NCBI GenBank assembly: GCA_964452285.1
Contig: CAYVKW010000027.1
Span: 1 to 14,179 of the forward strand
Direction of reading: 5' to 3'
Source: JAUNST01 sp964452285
GTDB lineage: Bacteria; Patescibacteriota; Microgenomatia; UBA1400; PJMF01
Length of the DNA: 14,179 nt
Shown here one piece after another: positions 1 through 7,279 of this stretch. Both the position numbers and the translations under genes were made by a program. Positions within the stretch are counted from its first letter, which is position 1, and every line of letters begins with the position of its first letter. The notes beneath the pieces are model-generated. The model saw only the letters and a program-made list of their open reading frames with translations, was not told the DNA's origin and did no database searches.

Positions 1-2
1 TG

Positions 3-194
3 ATTTTAATTAATTTAATCCCATTGATTACCACCACTGTTCCAAGTGGCATTTCATCTACTGTAATACCTGCGGCTGCAGAAGCTAAATTAGTAAATGG
101 AGAAAATAAGAAAAAGAAAAGTAAAAGAGGGGAGAGTAGAAGTAAAAGACTTGCGCGTGATCTAAAAGTAAAAATTGAAAAAACTATGAAGTAA
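3..194 (+). CDS. C-terminal end of an unidentified protein (partial, cut by left edge)
   Basis: The third frame is open from the window edge to TAA at 192-194, giving 63 residues with no early ATG, so this is probably the tail of a longer gene. The visible part starts with a short hydrophobic, Thr/Ser-containing stretch (about residues 1-27). It then turns strongly basic, with runs such as KKKKSKRGESRSKR and an end in KVKIEKTMK. A Lys/Arg-rich cytoplasmic or nucleic-acid-binding tail after a hydrophobic segment is one reading, but I do not recognise a family. The other two forward frames meet stops within the first 13 bases. Chance openness over 64 codons is possible, but the compositional change within the frame argues for a real C-terminus. 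Confidence 0.5.
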   Translation: MLINLIPLITTTVPSGISSTVIPAAAEAKLVNGENKKKKSKRGESRSKRLARDLKVKIEKTMK

Positions 195-515
195 AACTTA
201 GACAACCAAATTGCTAAACCAAAATTAATTTGCTGCCCGCACTTACCAATCGTGCATTCACTATCACTTAAAAATCGTTGTGTGTGTGTATGTGTGTGTG
301 TGTGTGTGTTACAACAATTTTGCTGACTTGTCAAGCATTTTTCACCACTTATTGTCCTGGTTTTAATTATTGTTTGCATTTATCCACCTTTGTTTTTTTG
401 CTTTTTTCCTAATTTAGCGATTTTTTAATTTTCTCGCGCCTCAACTCCATTGTCTATTCTAACACAAAAACCGCATTAATTGTCAGTTTTTCATAAGTCA
501 ACATAGGTCTGTAAT
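195..515. other. Gene-free intergenic stretch
   Basis: No open frame of note lies between the partial left-edge gene and the Fic gene that ends at 516. The stretch contains the TG tract at 279-309, an imperfect palindrome around 321-337, and T-rich runs at 388-430 that could contribute to termination of the partial plus-strand gene. No clear stem followed by a U-run was found. Confidence 0.6.
279..309. repeat. TG dinucleotide microsatellite
   Basis: About 15 TG units are broken by a single TA unit near 289-290. The tract lies in non-coding sequence, more than 80 bases after the stop of the left-edge gene and about 200 bases after the stop of the Fic gene, so neither coding frame nor promoter spacing of a visible gene depends on its length. 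Confidence 0.9.
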
Positions 516-1388
516 TTAAACACCAATCTTCCAAACTTCTTTTTCTCTAAAAGCTCCAATTGTTTGTCTTCTCGCCATATTTAACACAGAATTGACATTT
601 TTTTCTTCCAATTTTGCATATTCAGTCAATCTGATTATCTCTTTACCTCGCAAATAAGCCAGGCGTTTATTTAATGCCTCTTTCACTGCCAACAATAAAA
701 AATTTTCCATTATCTCAGTTTTTTGATCATCTTGATATTGATGAAAAGCTTGGTAATAACTTTGTTTATCTTTATCAAAGATAATAATCGGCGCTAAACC
801 TGCTTGACCTAAAAGAAAATTCACCAACACTCTGCCAATTCTGCCATTACCATCACAAAAAGGATGGATTCTTTCAAACTCTAGATGGAATTTGGCTACT
901 TTATCAACAATAAAATGATCATTGTCAAAATAAAAATTCTCTATCATTGCTTGTAATAAATTTTCTACCTGTTCTGGTGGTGGAGCAATAAAATTTCCCA
1001 CCCTCACATATTCGTCCATTCGTCTAAAATGTCCAGCAATTTTATCATCGATATTTGTTAATAGCATCTGATGAATTAATTTAAGCAATTCTATATTTAA
1101 CCGCTTATCATTTAACTGTTTTCCAAGATAGCTAATTACTCGTGCCAAGTTTTTTGCTTCAAACACTTCTCGTAAACTAATATTAGCAGACACTTCCAAT
1201 TCCAACAACACTTTTTCCGTCTCCGATAAAGTTAAAGTCGAATTTTCAATTGCATTAGAATTAAAAACCATTTCCGCAATTTCGTTTTCTTGAATTAAAG
1301 ACAACAATTGTTCTTTATGCTCTTTCTCTCGTAAAAAGTCAGCTTGTAAAACCAAAACTTCATTACAATTTGCCTGTGTAATTGACAT
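516..1388 (-). CDS. Fic family protein (class II AMPylase-type) with C-terminal helix-turn-helix
   Basis: Fic enzymes usually transfer AMP from ATP to a Ser/Thr/Tyr hydroxyl of a target protein. The core motif HPFCDGNGRIGR is at residues 175-186 and fits HPFx(D/E)GNGRxxR, with catalytic His175. An N-terminal SNAIEN at about 44-49 matches the inhibitory (S/T)xxxE(G/N) helix, which makes this a self-inhibited class II Fic protein. The last ~35 residues (LTEYAKLEEKN... to AFREKEVWKI) look like a small helix-turn-helix domain, so the protein may also bind DNA. ATG at 1388 was chosen. The frame stays open to a TTG at 1424, but that TTG is the -35 box of a perfect promoter whose expected start point falls on or next to the ATG, so the mRNA is probably leaderless. 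The length of 290 aa is normal for the family. The target is unknown and no antitoxin partner gene is adjacent. Confidence 0.9.
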   Translation of the reverse strand: MSITQANCNEVLVLQADFLREKEHKEQLLSLIQENEIAEMVFNSNAIENSTLTLSETEKVLLELEVSANISLREVFEAKNLARVISYLGKQLNDKRLNIELLKLIHQMLLTNIDDKIAGHFRRMDEYVRVGNFIAPPPEQVENLLQAMIENFYFDNDHFIVDKVAKFHLEFERIHPFCDGNGRIGRVLVNFLLGQAGLAPIIIFDKDKQSYYQAFHQYQDDQKTEIMENFLLLAVKEALNKRLAYLRGKEIIRLTEYAKLEEKNVNSVLNMARRQTIGAFREKEVWKIGV

Positions 1389-1395
1389 ATAATCT

Positions 1396-1424
1396 ATTAT
1401 ACTACATTCACGATTTTTTGTCAA
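1396..1424 (-). promoter_or_regulatory. Sigma70-type promoter of the Fic gene
   Basis: On the minus strand TTGACA (1419-1424) and TATAAT (1396-1401) are separated by exactly 17 bases. The -10 box ends 7 bases before the ATG at 1388, so transcription should start at or within a base or two of the start codon. Confidence 0.85.
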
Positions 1425-1488
1425 TATTCAGTGAATAAAAGCGACTTTTATGATCATATTCACGTTTTTGAGTCAAAAAATCGTAAAT
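1406..1488. promoter_or_regulatory. Operator-like repeats overlapping the Fic promoter
   Basis: The 15-mer CAAAAAATCGTGAAT occurs three times. It is exact on the minus strand at 1406-1420, where it covers part of the -35 box. A minus-strand copy missing two bases lies at 1458-1470. A plus-strand copy with one mismatch lies at 1474-1488. The last two face each other and form an imperfect palindrome. Such an arrangement suits binding of a dimeric repressor, possibly the Fic protein through its C-terminal helix-turn-helix. The repeats are seen in the sequence; their regulatory role is inference. Confidence 0.5.
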
Positions 1489-1587
1489 AAAACAAACAGA
1501 TATCAACAAAAGTCTAATTATTTTTGCCACATATAAGCACAATCATTTTCCAATCCTTTTCACTTTTCTCTTATGCCTCTCTTGTGC

Positions 1588-1593
1588 TATAAT
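1588..1593 (+). promoter_or_regulatory. -10 box upstream of tRNA-Val
   Basis: A perfect TATAAT ends 26 bases before the first base of the tRNA. No convincing -35 hexamer is seen 16-18 bases upstream. Confidence 0.45.
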
Positions 1594-1619
1594 AAAGCAC
1601 TGACGTTCTTTAATCTCAT

Positions 1620-1696
1620 GGTCGTTTAGCTCAGTTGGTTAGAGCACACGGTTTACATCCGTGGTGTCGGGGGTTCAAGTCCCTCAACGACCACCA
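1620..1696 (+). tRNA. tRNA-Val (UAC anticodon), CCA encoded
   Basis: The full cloverleaf can be drawn by eye. The acceptor stem GGTCGTT (1620-1626) pairs with AACGACC (1686-1692). The D stem GCTC/GAGC is present. The anticodon stem CACGG/CCGTG encloses the 7-base loop TTTACAT, with anticodon TAC at 1654-1656. The T-arm carries GGTTCAAGTCC. The discriminator A is followed by a genomically encoded CCA at 1694-1696. The anticodon UAC reads GUA and related valine codons. It lacks A36, so it is not an expected substrate of the MiaA/MiaB pair encoded nearby. Confidence 0.97.
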
Positions 1697-1722
1697 ATTC
1701 CTCTAGAAATATCCTATAATTA

Positions 1723-1751
1723 TTGACAAAACCCGCCTTTTGTGTTATAAT
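1723..1751 (+). promoter_or_regulatory. Consensus sigma70-type promoter of the protease gene
   Basis: TTGACA (1723-1728), a 17-base spacer and TATAAT (1746-1751) match the consensus perfectly. The ATG at 1763 lies only 11 bases after the -10 box, leaving a 5' leader of about 4-5 bases and no room for a Shine-Dalgarno sequence. Confidence 0.85.
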
Positions 1752-1762
1752 AAACAATTATA

Positions 1763-2617
1763 ATGTCTATCAAACACAATCTCTTTGACTGGTTTTTCAT
1801 CTTCATTACCACCGTTATCGCCACTTTGGGCTTTTACAGCTTCAGTACTCATCGGGTTCAAAGTCATATCTTGACTGGCGCTAGCAGTATTATCTCTTCG
1901 CCAGATATCACCAACTCCATAATTAATTCTTCATCTCCTCTTGTCAGCACCTTCAGTGCAAATGCTAGCGCCAATCTTCCCACTTCCGATCTTAATTTCC
2001 TTGTCAAAACCAGCACCGTCAATGTCACTTGTGGTCAAAATAGTGGTTCTGGTATTATCATTAATCAAAGCGGTCTGATTTTAACCAGCGCTCATTTGAT
2101 TTTTCTTGATCCAAAAACGCGCGCCATTCTTAATCAACCTTCATCGTGTACCATTACTATTCCTGATGCTCAGTCTGGTGCTCCCACTACCAGCTATGCT
2201 ACTATCACTTTTCCCCTCACGCCAGCCAATCAAGAATATGATTTAGCTTTTTTACAAATTGACACTCCAGAACAAACTCAATTCGCCTCTATTCTCGACG
2301 GTTGTTTTAATCGTCAACCACAGCTCGGCCAGAGCTTACGTCTCTACGGTTATCCAATTACTAGCACCAATGCCAATCTTACCGTCACCGAAGGTGTCGT
2401 CAGCAATTTCGATGATAGTGGTCTCATTTTCACTTCTGCCAAAATTGACCATGGCAATTCAGGCGGTTTAGTTGTAGACGAAAATCAATGTTTTTTAGGT
2501 CTGATTAACGGCGTTATTAGTAGCGAGCTGGAAAACTTGGGCACTTTTATTCCTCTGACCTTAATCGATGAATTTTTTCAGGCTAGCCAGCAAACTCTGC
2601 TAGAATCGCACCTATAA
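1763..2617 (+). CDS. Membrane-anchored trypsin-like (HtrA/S1-fold) serine protease without PDZ domain
   Basis: This is a 284-residue protein with one N-terminal membrane segment (about residues 10-28, WFFIFITTVIATLGFYSF), probably an uncleaved anchor. A Ser/Thr/Asn-rich linker runs to about residue 78. The trypsin-like domain shows all three catalytic regions: SGSGIIINQSGLILTSAH with His111, EYDLAFLQI with Asp160, and DHGNSGGLV with Ser233. Four cysteines (90, 129, 181, 243) in the exported domain could form disulfides. The arrangement resembles the protease half of DegP/DegS, but the chain ends about 50 residues after the active serine, so there is no PDZ domain. A role in cleaving surface or misfolded exported proteins is inference. 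It has its own promoter and almost no leader. Confidence 0.88.
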   Translation: MSIKHNLFDWFFIFITTVIATLGFYSFSTHRVQSHILTGASSIISSPDITNSIINSSSPLVSTFSANASANLPTSDLNFLVKTSTVNVTCGQNSGSGIIINQSGLILTSAHLIFLDPKTRAILNQPSSCTITIPDAQSGAPTTSYATITFPLTPANQEYDLAFLQIDTPEQTQFASILDGCFNRQPQLGQSLRLYGYPITSTNANLTVTEGVVSNFDDSGLIFTSAKIDHGNSGGLVVDENQCFLGLINGVISSELENLGTFIPLTLIDEFFQASQQTLLESHL

Positions 2618-2657
2618 TTCATAAAAAATTCCGCTCAAAAAAATCTTCATCTTCATG

Positions 2658-2663
2658 TATAAT
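2658..2663 (+). promoter_or_regulatory. -10 box immediately upstream of the 100-codon gene
   Basis: A perfect TATAAT ends 7 bases before the ATG at 2671, which again predicts a leaderless transcript. No good -35 box is seen, so read-through from the protease gene is also possible. Confidence 0.5.
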
Positions 2664-2670
2664 CATTGTT

Positions 2671-2973
2671 ATGGCAAAAACCAAAAGTCAACAAGTTTAC
2701 GAATTATTAAAACAAAACCAAGTCGCAGTTTATGGCGATTTTGTGCGCATTCACGCCGCTTTTGCGCAAAACCCTGACCAAAATCGCCAGCAATTCAATC
2801 GCATTGGTCGCGACTTTGTCAGTTTGGTCCGCACTTACGAGCGCCGTCTTTGTGGCGGTATGGAAAGAACCAATAATTCCATTTTTTCCAATCAGGTCAG
2901 TGAAAAATATTGGTCTTTAGTCCGTCAAGAATTCCCGCTCATCGACCAAGTTGGTTTGGTTGTCAGCAAGTAA
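2671..2973 (+). CDS. Small hypothetical protein, 100 aa
   Basis: I do not recognise this family. The protein is soluble, probably mostly helical and Gln/Asn-rich in its first half. It is basic in the middle (GRDFVSLVRTYERRL) and has no signal peptide, membrane segment or metal-binding cysteine pattern (one Cys only). The start is ATG, 7 bases after a TATAAT. Its last 57 bases overlap the 3' end of miaA on the opposite strand, so the two genes converge with no terminator between them. It is 53 bases downstream of the protease gene on the same strand and could be co-transcribed with it. Confidence 0.7.
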   Translation: MAKTKSQQVYELLKQNQVAVYGDFVRIHAAFAQNPDQNRQQFNRIGRDFVSLVRTYERRLCGGMERTNNSIFSNQVSEKYWSLVRQEFPLIDQVGLVVSK

Positions 2974-3831
2974 TTTTTTCAAAAAAGTGAGCTGCCTTTT
3001 GACATATTGCCATTCATGCAAAGACCATAGTTTTTGACATTCTTCTTCGTTAATCTCTCCAGCTAGCATTCTAGCAATTTCCGCAAAGCCCAAAGGCATT
3101 TTTGACAACCAAGCTTTATTAGATAACACTTCCGCATTACGCCTAATAACTGATTTTACTTCTTCTATCGCTCCTTTTTCATAACGCTTCTTTACTCGCG
3201 CTGTAATCTTACTTTCCAAATCACTTATTTTGTAGTCTGGCTGCACATAGACATGCTGCCAACGAGTTGCTGAAATTTCTTTTTCTTCTCCTTCGTGAAT
3301 TTGTTGGAAAATGGCAATTTCTAGCTTGCGTACTAATCGACGTGGGTTTTTTCTATCGCTCTCGTTTAAATTGAAAAACATTGTCTCATTTACTTTTTTA
3401 AGCCAATCCTGAATTTCTGTAACCGACATGTTTTCTGCCGCAAATCGTACATTGTCGTCAGGTGGCACTTGCGTCAAATCGTTATCCTCTAGTACTCTTT
3501 GATGGTAAAGAAAAGTGCCGCCAACTAGCAGTACTTGTCTGCCCGCCGCTTCCGCTCGAGCGAGTACTTCTTGAGTCGTATTGACCAATAAACCCAAAGA
3601 AAATTCTTCGTCAATTTCTTTATCTAGCAAATTGTAAGTCTGAAAATTTTCATCACGCGGCAAATTTTCCACATCCGCACCACTTAAAATCGGCAACCGT
3701 TTATAAATTTGCCGCGCATCCAAAGATACATAGTCCACCCCTATTCCAGAATGCAAACATTTCTCCGCTATTTTAATCGCTAATTCCGTTTTCCCGCTCG
3801 CCGTTGGTCCCACTACTGAAATTACTCGCAT
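2917..3831 (-). CDS. miaA: tRNA dimethylallyltransferase MiaA (divergent)
   Basis: MiaA transfers the dimethylallyl group of DMAPP to N6 of A37 in tRNAs reading codons that begin with U. The protein has 304 residues from the ATG chosen here. The P-loop GPTASGKT is at residues 8-15. DARQIYKRLPI stands where most family members have DSxQxYxxMDIGTAK, so the GTAK part is altered. GGTFLYHQRVL corresponds to the GGTGLY motif, and a C-terminal K/R-rich helical region is present. The start at 3831 has a good ribosome-binding site (AGGA, about 10 bases upstream). The frame extends to a TTG at 3855 that overlaps the stop of miaB, but the ATG is better supported. It follows miaB by 20 bases, so the two enzymes of the same modification pathway form an operon. 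Confidence 0.92.
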   Translation of the reverse strand: MRVISVVGPTASGKTELAIKIAEKCLHSGIGVDYVSLDARQIYKRLPILSGADVENLPRDENFQTYNLLDKEIDEEFSLGLLVNTTQEVLARAEAAGRQVLLVGGTFLYHQRVLEDNDLTQVPPDDNVRFAAENMSVTEIQDWLKKVNETMFFNLNESDRKNPRRLVRKLEIAIFQQIHEGEEKEISATRWQHVYVQPDYKISDLESKITARVKKRYEKGAIEEVKSVIRRNAEVLSNKAWLSKMPLGFAEIARMLAGEINEEECQKLWSLHEWQYVKRQLTFLKKLLADNQTNLVDEREFLTD

Positions 3832-3851
3832 TTTTCTTTCCTTTTTTCTCC

Positions 3852-5048
3852 TCAAACGATTTTCGGCCTTTTCCCTAATTGATCTTTATTAATAATTTTG
3901 TCCAAAATTTCAAACCGTCTTTTTTTCTCCGCAAACGGAATTTTATCTGGATAGATTTTTTCTGACACTGTTCCTGGTCGTGGTGAATACATCGCCACGA
4001 AAGCCATAATAAAGTCTGCTTTTTTTACTAAATCCAAAGTTTCTTCGAATTCCGCTTCCGTTTCATTGGCAAAACCAACGATAATATCAGTACCAATTGT
4101 AATTGTCGGATCTATCGCTCTCAATCTCTTAATCAAATCTAGATATTTCTCTCTCGTATAGCCGCGATTCATCCTTTTGAGCACTTCATTACTGCCAGAT
4201 TGGACCGGTAAATGCAGAAAGCGATCAATTTTTTTATTTTTTCCCACTTCCTCCACCAGTTCATCATAAAAATCCCACGGATTGGAAGTTAAAAAGCGAA
4301 TTTTTTGTACTTCCGGCATGGCACTAATCGCTTGTAGTAACTTCACAAATGGGGGAGTACCAGAAAATTTTTCATACTGATCTTGATTTTCTGGGAAATC
4401 GCGATAATGAGAAAAATTTTCTTTCCTTTTAGCAATTCCGACTTTCTCCAAACCCCAAGAGTTGACGTTCTGTCCCAATAAAGTAATCTCGTGATACCCT
4501 TCGGCTACCGCTGCTTTCACATCTCTCATCACTGCCTCAAATGTACGTGACTTTTCCCGCCCTCGAGCATAAGGCACCACACAATAAGTACAAAAAGAAT
4601 TGCAGCCAACGCTGATTTGTACGAAAGCTTGAGTTTTGTCTTTTCTTTTGGCTGGCAAATCAAAACTCACGCTCGATGGCTCTTGCACTCTCGTCAGAAT
4701 GGGATATTTTGCCAGCATTTTTTCTTTATAACGATACATGCAACCAGTCAAAATTACCTCCGGCAACTTTTTTCCTGCTTTTATCACGTATTTTTGTTCC
4801 TTCGCCCCAGTCTTTTCGTCTTTCACCCATACTTTATCAAAATAAAAATCCTGCATTTTATTTAGCAAAGAAAATACCCGATCGTCAGCCGCTTTTCTGA
4901 CACTACAAGTATTAATAAAAATCTTTTTTGCCTCTTGCCAATTTTCAGTTTCAATCAAATCTTGTTGCTCATAAAAAGTCGCTTGACGTTCACTCTCATT
5001 TTTGTTTGCCTGACAACCATAAGTCTGAATAAAATATTTATCTGCCAT
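3852..5048 (-). CDS. miaB: tRNA-2-methylthio-N6-dimethylallyladenosine synthase MiaB, TRAM domain absent
   Basis: MiaB is a radical-SAM methylthiotransferase that converts i6A37, made by MiaA, to ms2i6A37. The N-terminal auxiliary cluster cysteines are C12 (TYGCQANKNESE), C48 (INTCSVRKAADD) and C103 (LTGCMYRYKE). The radical-SAM triad is C149-C153-C156 in VGCNSFCTYCVVPYARGREKSR. Conserved core motifs include LLGQNVNSWG and LPVQSGSNEVLKRMNRGYTR. At 398 residues it is shorter than the usual 430-470. It ends in KDQLGKRPKIV, before the TRAM RNA-binding domain expected at the C-terminus. Two loops, about residues 66-95 and 205-230, are longer than usual. The stop is TGA. A TATAAT lies 10 bases upstream of the ATG. 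Confidence 0.95.
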   Translation of the reverse strand: MADKYFIQTYGCQANKNESERQATFYEQQDLIETENWQEAKKIFINTCSVRKAADDRVFSLLNKMQDFYFDKVWVKDEKTGAKEQKYVIKAGKKLPEVILTGCMYRYKEKMLAKYPILTRVQEPSSVSFDLPAKRKDKTQAFVQISVGCNSFCTYCVVPYARGREKSRTFEAVMRDVKAAVAEGYHEITLLGQNVNSWGLEKVGIAKRKENFSHYRDFPENQDQYEKFSGTPPFVKLLQAISAMPEVQKIRFLTSNPWDFYDELVEEVGKNKKIDRFLHLPVQSGSNEVLKRMNRGYTREKYLDLIKRLRAIDPTITIGTDIIVGFANETEAEFEETLDLVKKADFIMAFVAMYSPRPGTVSEKIYPDKIPFAEKKRRFEILDKIINKDQLGKRPKIV

Positions 5049-5058
5049 AATTTTTCCT

Positions 5059-5064
5059 ATTATA
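5059..5064 (-). promoter_or_regulatory. -10 box of the miaB-miaA operon
   Basis: A perfect TATAAT on the minus strand ends 10 bases before the miaB ATG, within the 76-base gap after ruvA. The -35 region is weak. AGGA, just downstream of the box, could serve as a ribosome-binding site if transcription starts early enough. Confidence 0.5.
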
Positions 5065-5124
5065 CCTCACTCAACATCAAAAATCTGCGCCTTTTATCAA
5101 TAAAAACCGCCCACTTTTTCTGCT

Positions 5125-5691
5125 TTAATTTTTCAATTCCTTTAGTACCGCTTTGACTGCTGCAGCTACGTTCAAGGTTTCCAAATCCAGCTTCGCCAAT
5201 TCCGTTTCCACTTTTGTCTCTGGCACGCCCAAAGCCACCAGTGCCTCATAAGCATCCTGATAATTCTGACTTTTGGGCGCTAAATCCAAATCTTTTAGTC
5301 CGCCCAGCTTCGTCTTCAATTCAATAATCAATTTTTGCGCCACTTTTTTACCCACTCTCGGAAAACTAGAAAAAAAACTTACATTTGCTTGTTTGATTGC
5401 TTCAACGATCCTCTCGCTTCCAGCTTCACAAATCGCCAAAGCCATTTTCGGCCCACAACCAGACACGCTCACCAACATCTCAAAAAGTCGCAAGTCGCTT
5501 TCTTGCGCAAAACCATAGAGTTCAAATCGGTCTTCTCTGATATACGAATAAATAAATAAACGCACTTCACTCAGCTGGTTTTGCGCCAAAATTTTCCCGC
5601 CCACTGCCACTTTATAACCAACACCGCCAGCCGTTTGCACAATCACGTAATCCTCAAAAAACATTGGTTTACCAATCAAAAATCCAATCAT
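5125..5691 (-). CDS. ruvA: Holliday junction branch migration protein RuvA
   Basis: RuvA binds four-way junctions as a tetramer and loads the RuvB motor during recombinational repair. The 188-residue protein shows the three expected parts. The N-terminal OB fold begins MIGFLIGKP and includes the usual GVGYKV and ELYGF motifs. Two helix-hairpin-helix motifs (VSGCGPKMALAI and FPRVGKKVAQKLIIELK) lie at about residues 75-125. A linker leads to the small C-terminal UBA-like domain that contacts RuvB (YQDAYEALVALGVPETKVETEL onward). The length is normal. GAGAGGAGA sits just before the ATG, and the gene lies 25 bases after the flippase, so it is probably co-transcribed with it. No ruvB or ruvC is visible in the window. 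Confidence 0.96.
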   Translation of the reverse strand: MIGFLIGKPMFFEDYVIVQTAGGVGYKVAVGGKILAQNQLSEVRLFIYSYIREDRFELYGFAQESDLRLFEMLVSVSGCGPKMALAICEAGSERIVEAIKQANVSFFSSFPRVGKKVAQKLIIELKTKLGGLKDLDLAPKSQNYQDAYEALVALGVPETKVETELAKLDLETLNVAAAVKAVLKELKN

Positions 5692-5716
5692 ATTTCTCCT
5701 CTCGCTTTTCTTTTAT

Positions 5717-7279
5717 TTATTTTTGTCTCAAACTTCGCACTTCTGCCCAGATTTTCTTTCTGCCAATTATCAATAAAGCCAACACGTAAACCACGCCGCT
5801 GAGTCCGCTTCCCATTATCAAACTCCAAATATTTTTCACCCAATAATCGCGCAGCACTAAAGCAAAAACCGCCATTACGACTGCCGCCAACAATTGTCGC
5901 CAAACATTCTCCCACAGCCGACAATGTGTAAATTTTTTTACCATTATTACCGGAATGAAACTAGTCCATGAAATGATAAAGGCTGACCACGCCACACCTT
6001 GATAGCCCAATTTCCACATCAACGGAAACGTCAGTGCCCAGGTAAGCACCGTCCAAAAAACCATTAGCTTCAAAGTCTTATTAATTCTACCAGTCGCATT
6101 CAAAGTATTAGTCAAAGGACTAGAAACAGCCGACCACGCAATCGCCAGAGTAAAAAGCACAAAAGAGGGCACCGCGGTCTGCCATTTCGCGTAACTTGGC
6201 ACCACCACCGTTAGTGGTCCAATGAAAGTCACCATACCAGCTAGAATGGGGAAAATTGCCAAAGTAATAAAAAACACCGATTTTTCAATCGCTTTTTTTA
6301 ATAAATCAACTCTGTCCTGCAACCGTGAAAAAGTCGGGAAAGTGATATTCATGATATTTTGAACCGTCAAATTATACGGATACATGGACCAATTTTTCGC
6401 CCAAGAAATATAGCCAAATTGATTACTCGGCAAACTCCAACCCACCACTAAATAAAATAAATTATCCTTAATCCGCGCCAGCAAATCATTCGCCTGAAAT
6501 TTGAGCCCAAATTTAATCGTTTTCCCAAAACTTTTTTTATCAAAACGCCATTTTGGCCAATACGGTTGAATTATATGAATCACTATTACGCCTACTAAAC
6601 TTCGCGCCAAAATGGCGTAAACATAAGCCATTACGCCTGCCCCTTTCCACGCCATCAAAATCAGTACTCCATTATAAAAAATTTGCTCAAAAATTTGCGG
6701 AATTACTAGTTTGTGGAATTCCATTTTCCGCGATAATTTAATTGATGACACTGTTTTGAGCGTCGCCAAAGGAAAAGACAGCGCTAGAGCCATTAAGATC
6801 CAATTTCCCGCTACACCAGTTTTTTCTGCCACCACTCCACTTACTGCAATTACTCCCGCAATTAAGAAAATTACCCATGATAAAATCTGTTGCGTCCAAA
6901 ACACTGTGTGGTAATCATCGTCGTTGGGCTGCTCATTCTTTTGAATTAGGCTCGATGCTAATCCCACGTCAGAAAAAAACACTAAAATCGCATTAATTTG
7001 TACGACTACACCGTAAATTCCAAAATCGGCCGGCGTCAAAAACGCCATTAAGAGGAAATTAGCTACTAAAGCCACGCCATTTAGAGCCAAAGTCGTCGCA
7101 AAATAGGACATCGCCCCAATCACTGATTTTTTCTTTAAATCTGCCACGTCAATCTCTGCCGTTTCATTCGCCAAAACTTGATCATCAAAATTCGTAGCTG
7201 TTTCGTCAAGACTGCTAGTCAATTCTGACTGATTTGCCAAGCTTTTTTTCTTTAGTCTCTTTTGTACCTTTTTTGCCAT
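5717..7279 (-). CDS. Polysaccharide flippase (Wzx-like, MATE/MVF superfamily)
   Basis: Such flippases move lipid-linked sugar repeat units across the cytoplasmic membrane for capsule, O-antigen-like or S-layer glycan assembly. The protein is about 520 residues with 12 or more hydrophobic segments. The family opening appears at the first membrane helix (SVIGAMSYFATTLALNGVALVANFLLMAFLTPADFGIYGVV), followed by FFSDVGLASSLIQ. A charged cytoplasmic extension of about 50 residues precedes the first helix, which is longer than usual. ATG at 7279 was chosen. The frame is open to 7342, but that would overlap the upstream gene by 91 bases instead of 28. Its upstream neighbour is a large glycan-type membrane protein, which supports a role in cell-surface polysaccharide export. 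The substrate cannot be told. Confidence 0.88.
   Translation of the reverse strand: MAKKVQKRLKKKSLANQSELTSSLDETATNFDDQVLANETAEIDVADLKKKSVIGAMSYFATTLALNGVALVANFLLMAFLTPADFGIYGVVVQINAILVFFSDVGLASSLIQKNEQPNDDDYHTVFWTQQILSWVIFLIAGVIAVSGVVAEKTGVAGNWILMALALSFPLATLKTVSSIKLSRKMEFHKLVIPQIFEQIFYNGVLILMAWKGAGVMAYVYAILARSLVGVIVIHIIQPYWPKWRFDKKSFGKTIKFGLKFQANDLLARIKDNLFYLVVGWSLPSNQFGYISWAKNWSMYPYNLTVQNIMNITFPTFSRLQDRVDLLKKAIEKSVFFITLAIFPILAGMVTFIGPLTVVVPSYAKWQTAVPSFVLFTLAIAWSAVSSPLTNTLNATGRINKTLKLMVFWTVLTWALTFPLMWKLGYQGVAWSAFIISWTSFIPVIMVKKFTHCRLWENVWRQLLAAVVMAVFALVLRDYWVKNIWSLIMGSGLSGVVYVLALLIIGRKKIWAEVRSLRQK

Noticed and set aside
321..337. Imperfect palindrome after the TG tract as a terminator
   Set aside because: The stem is short and interrupted and no T-run follows directly. 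Not convincing.
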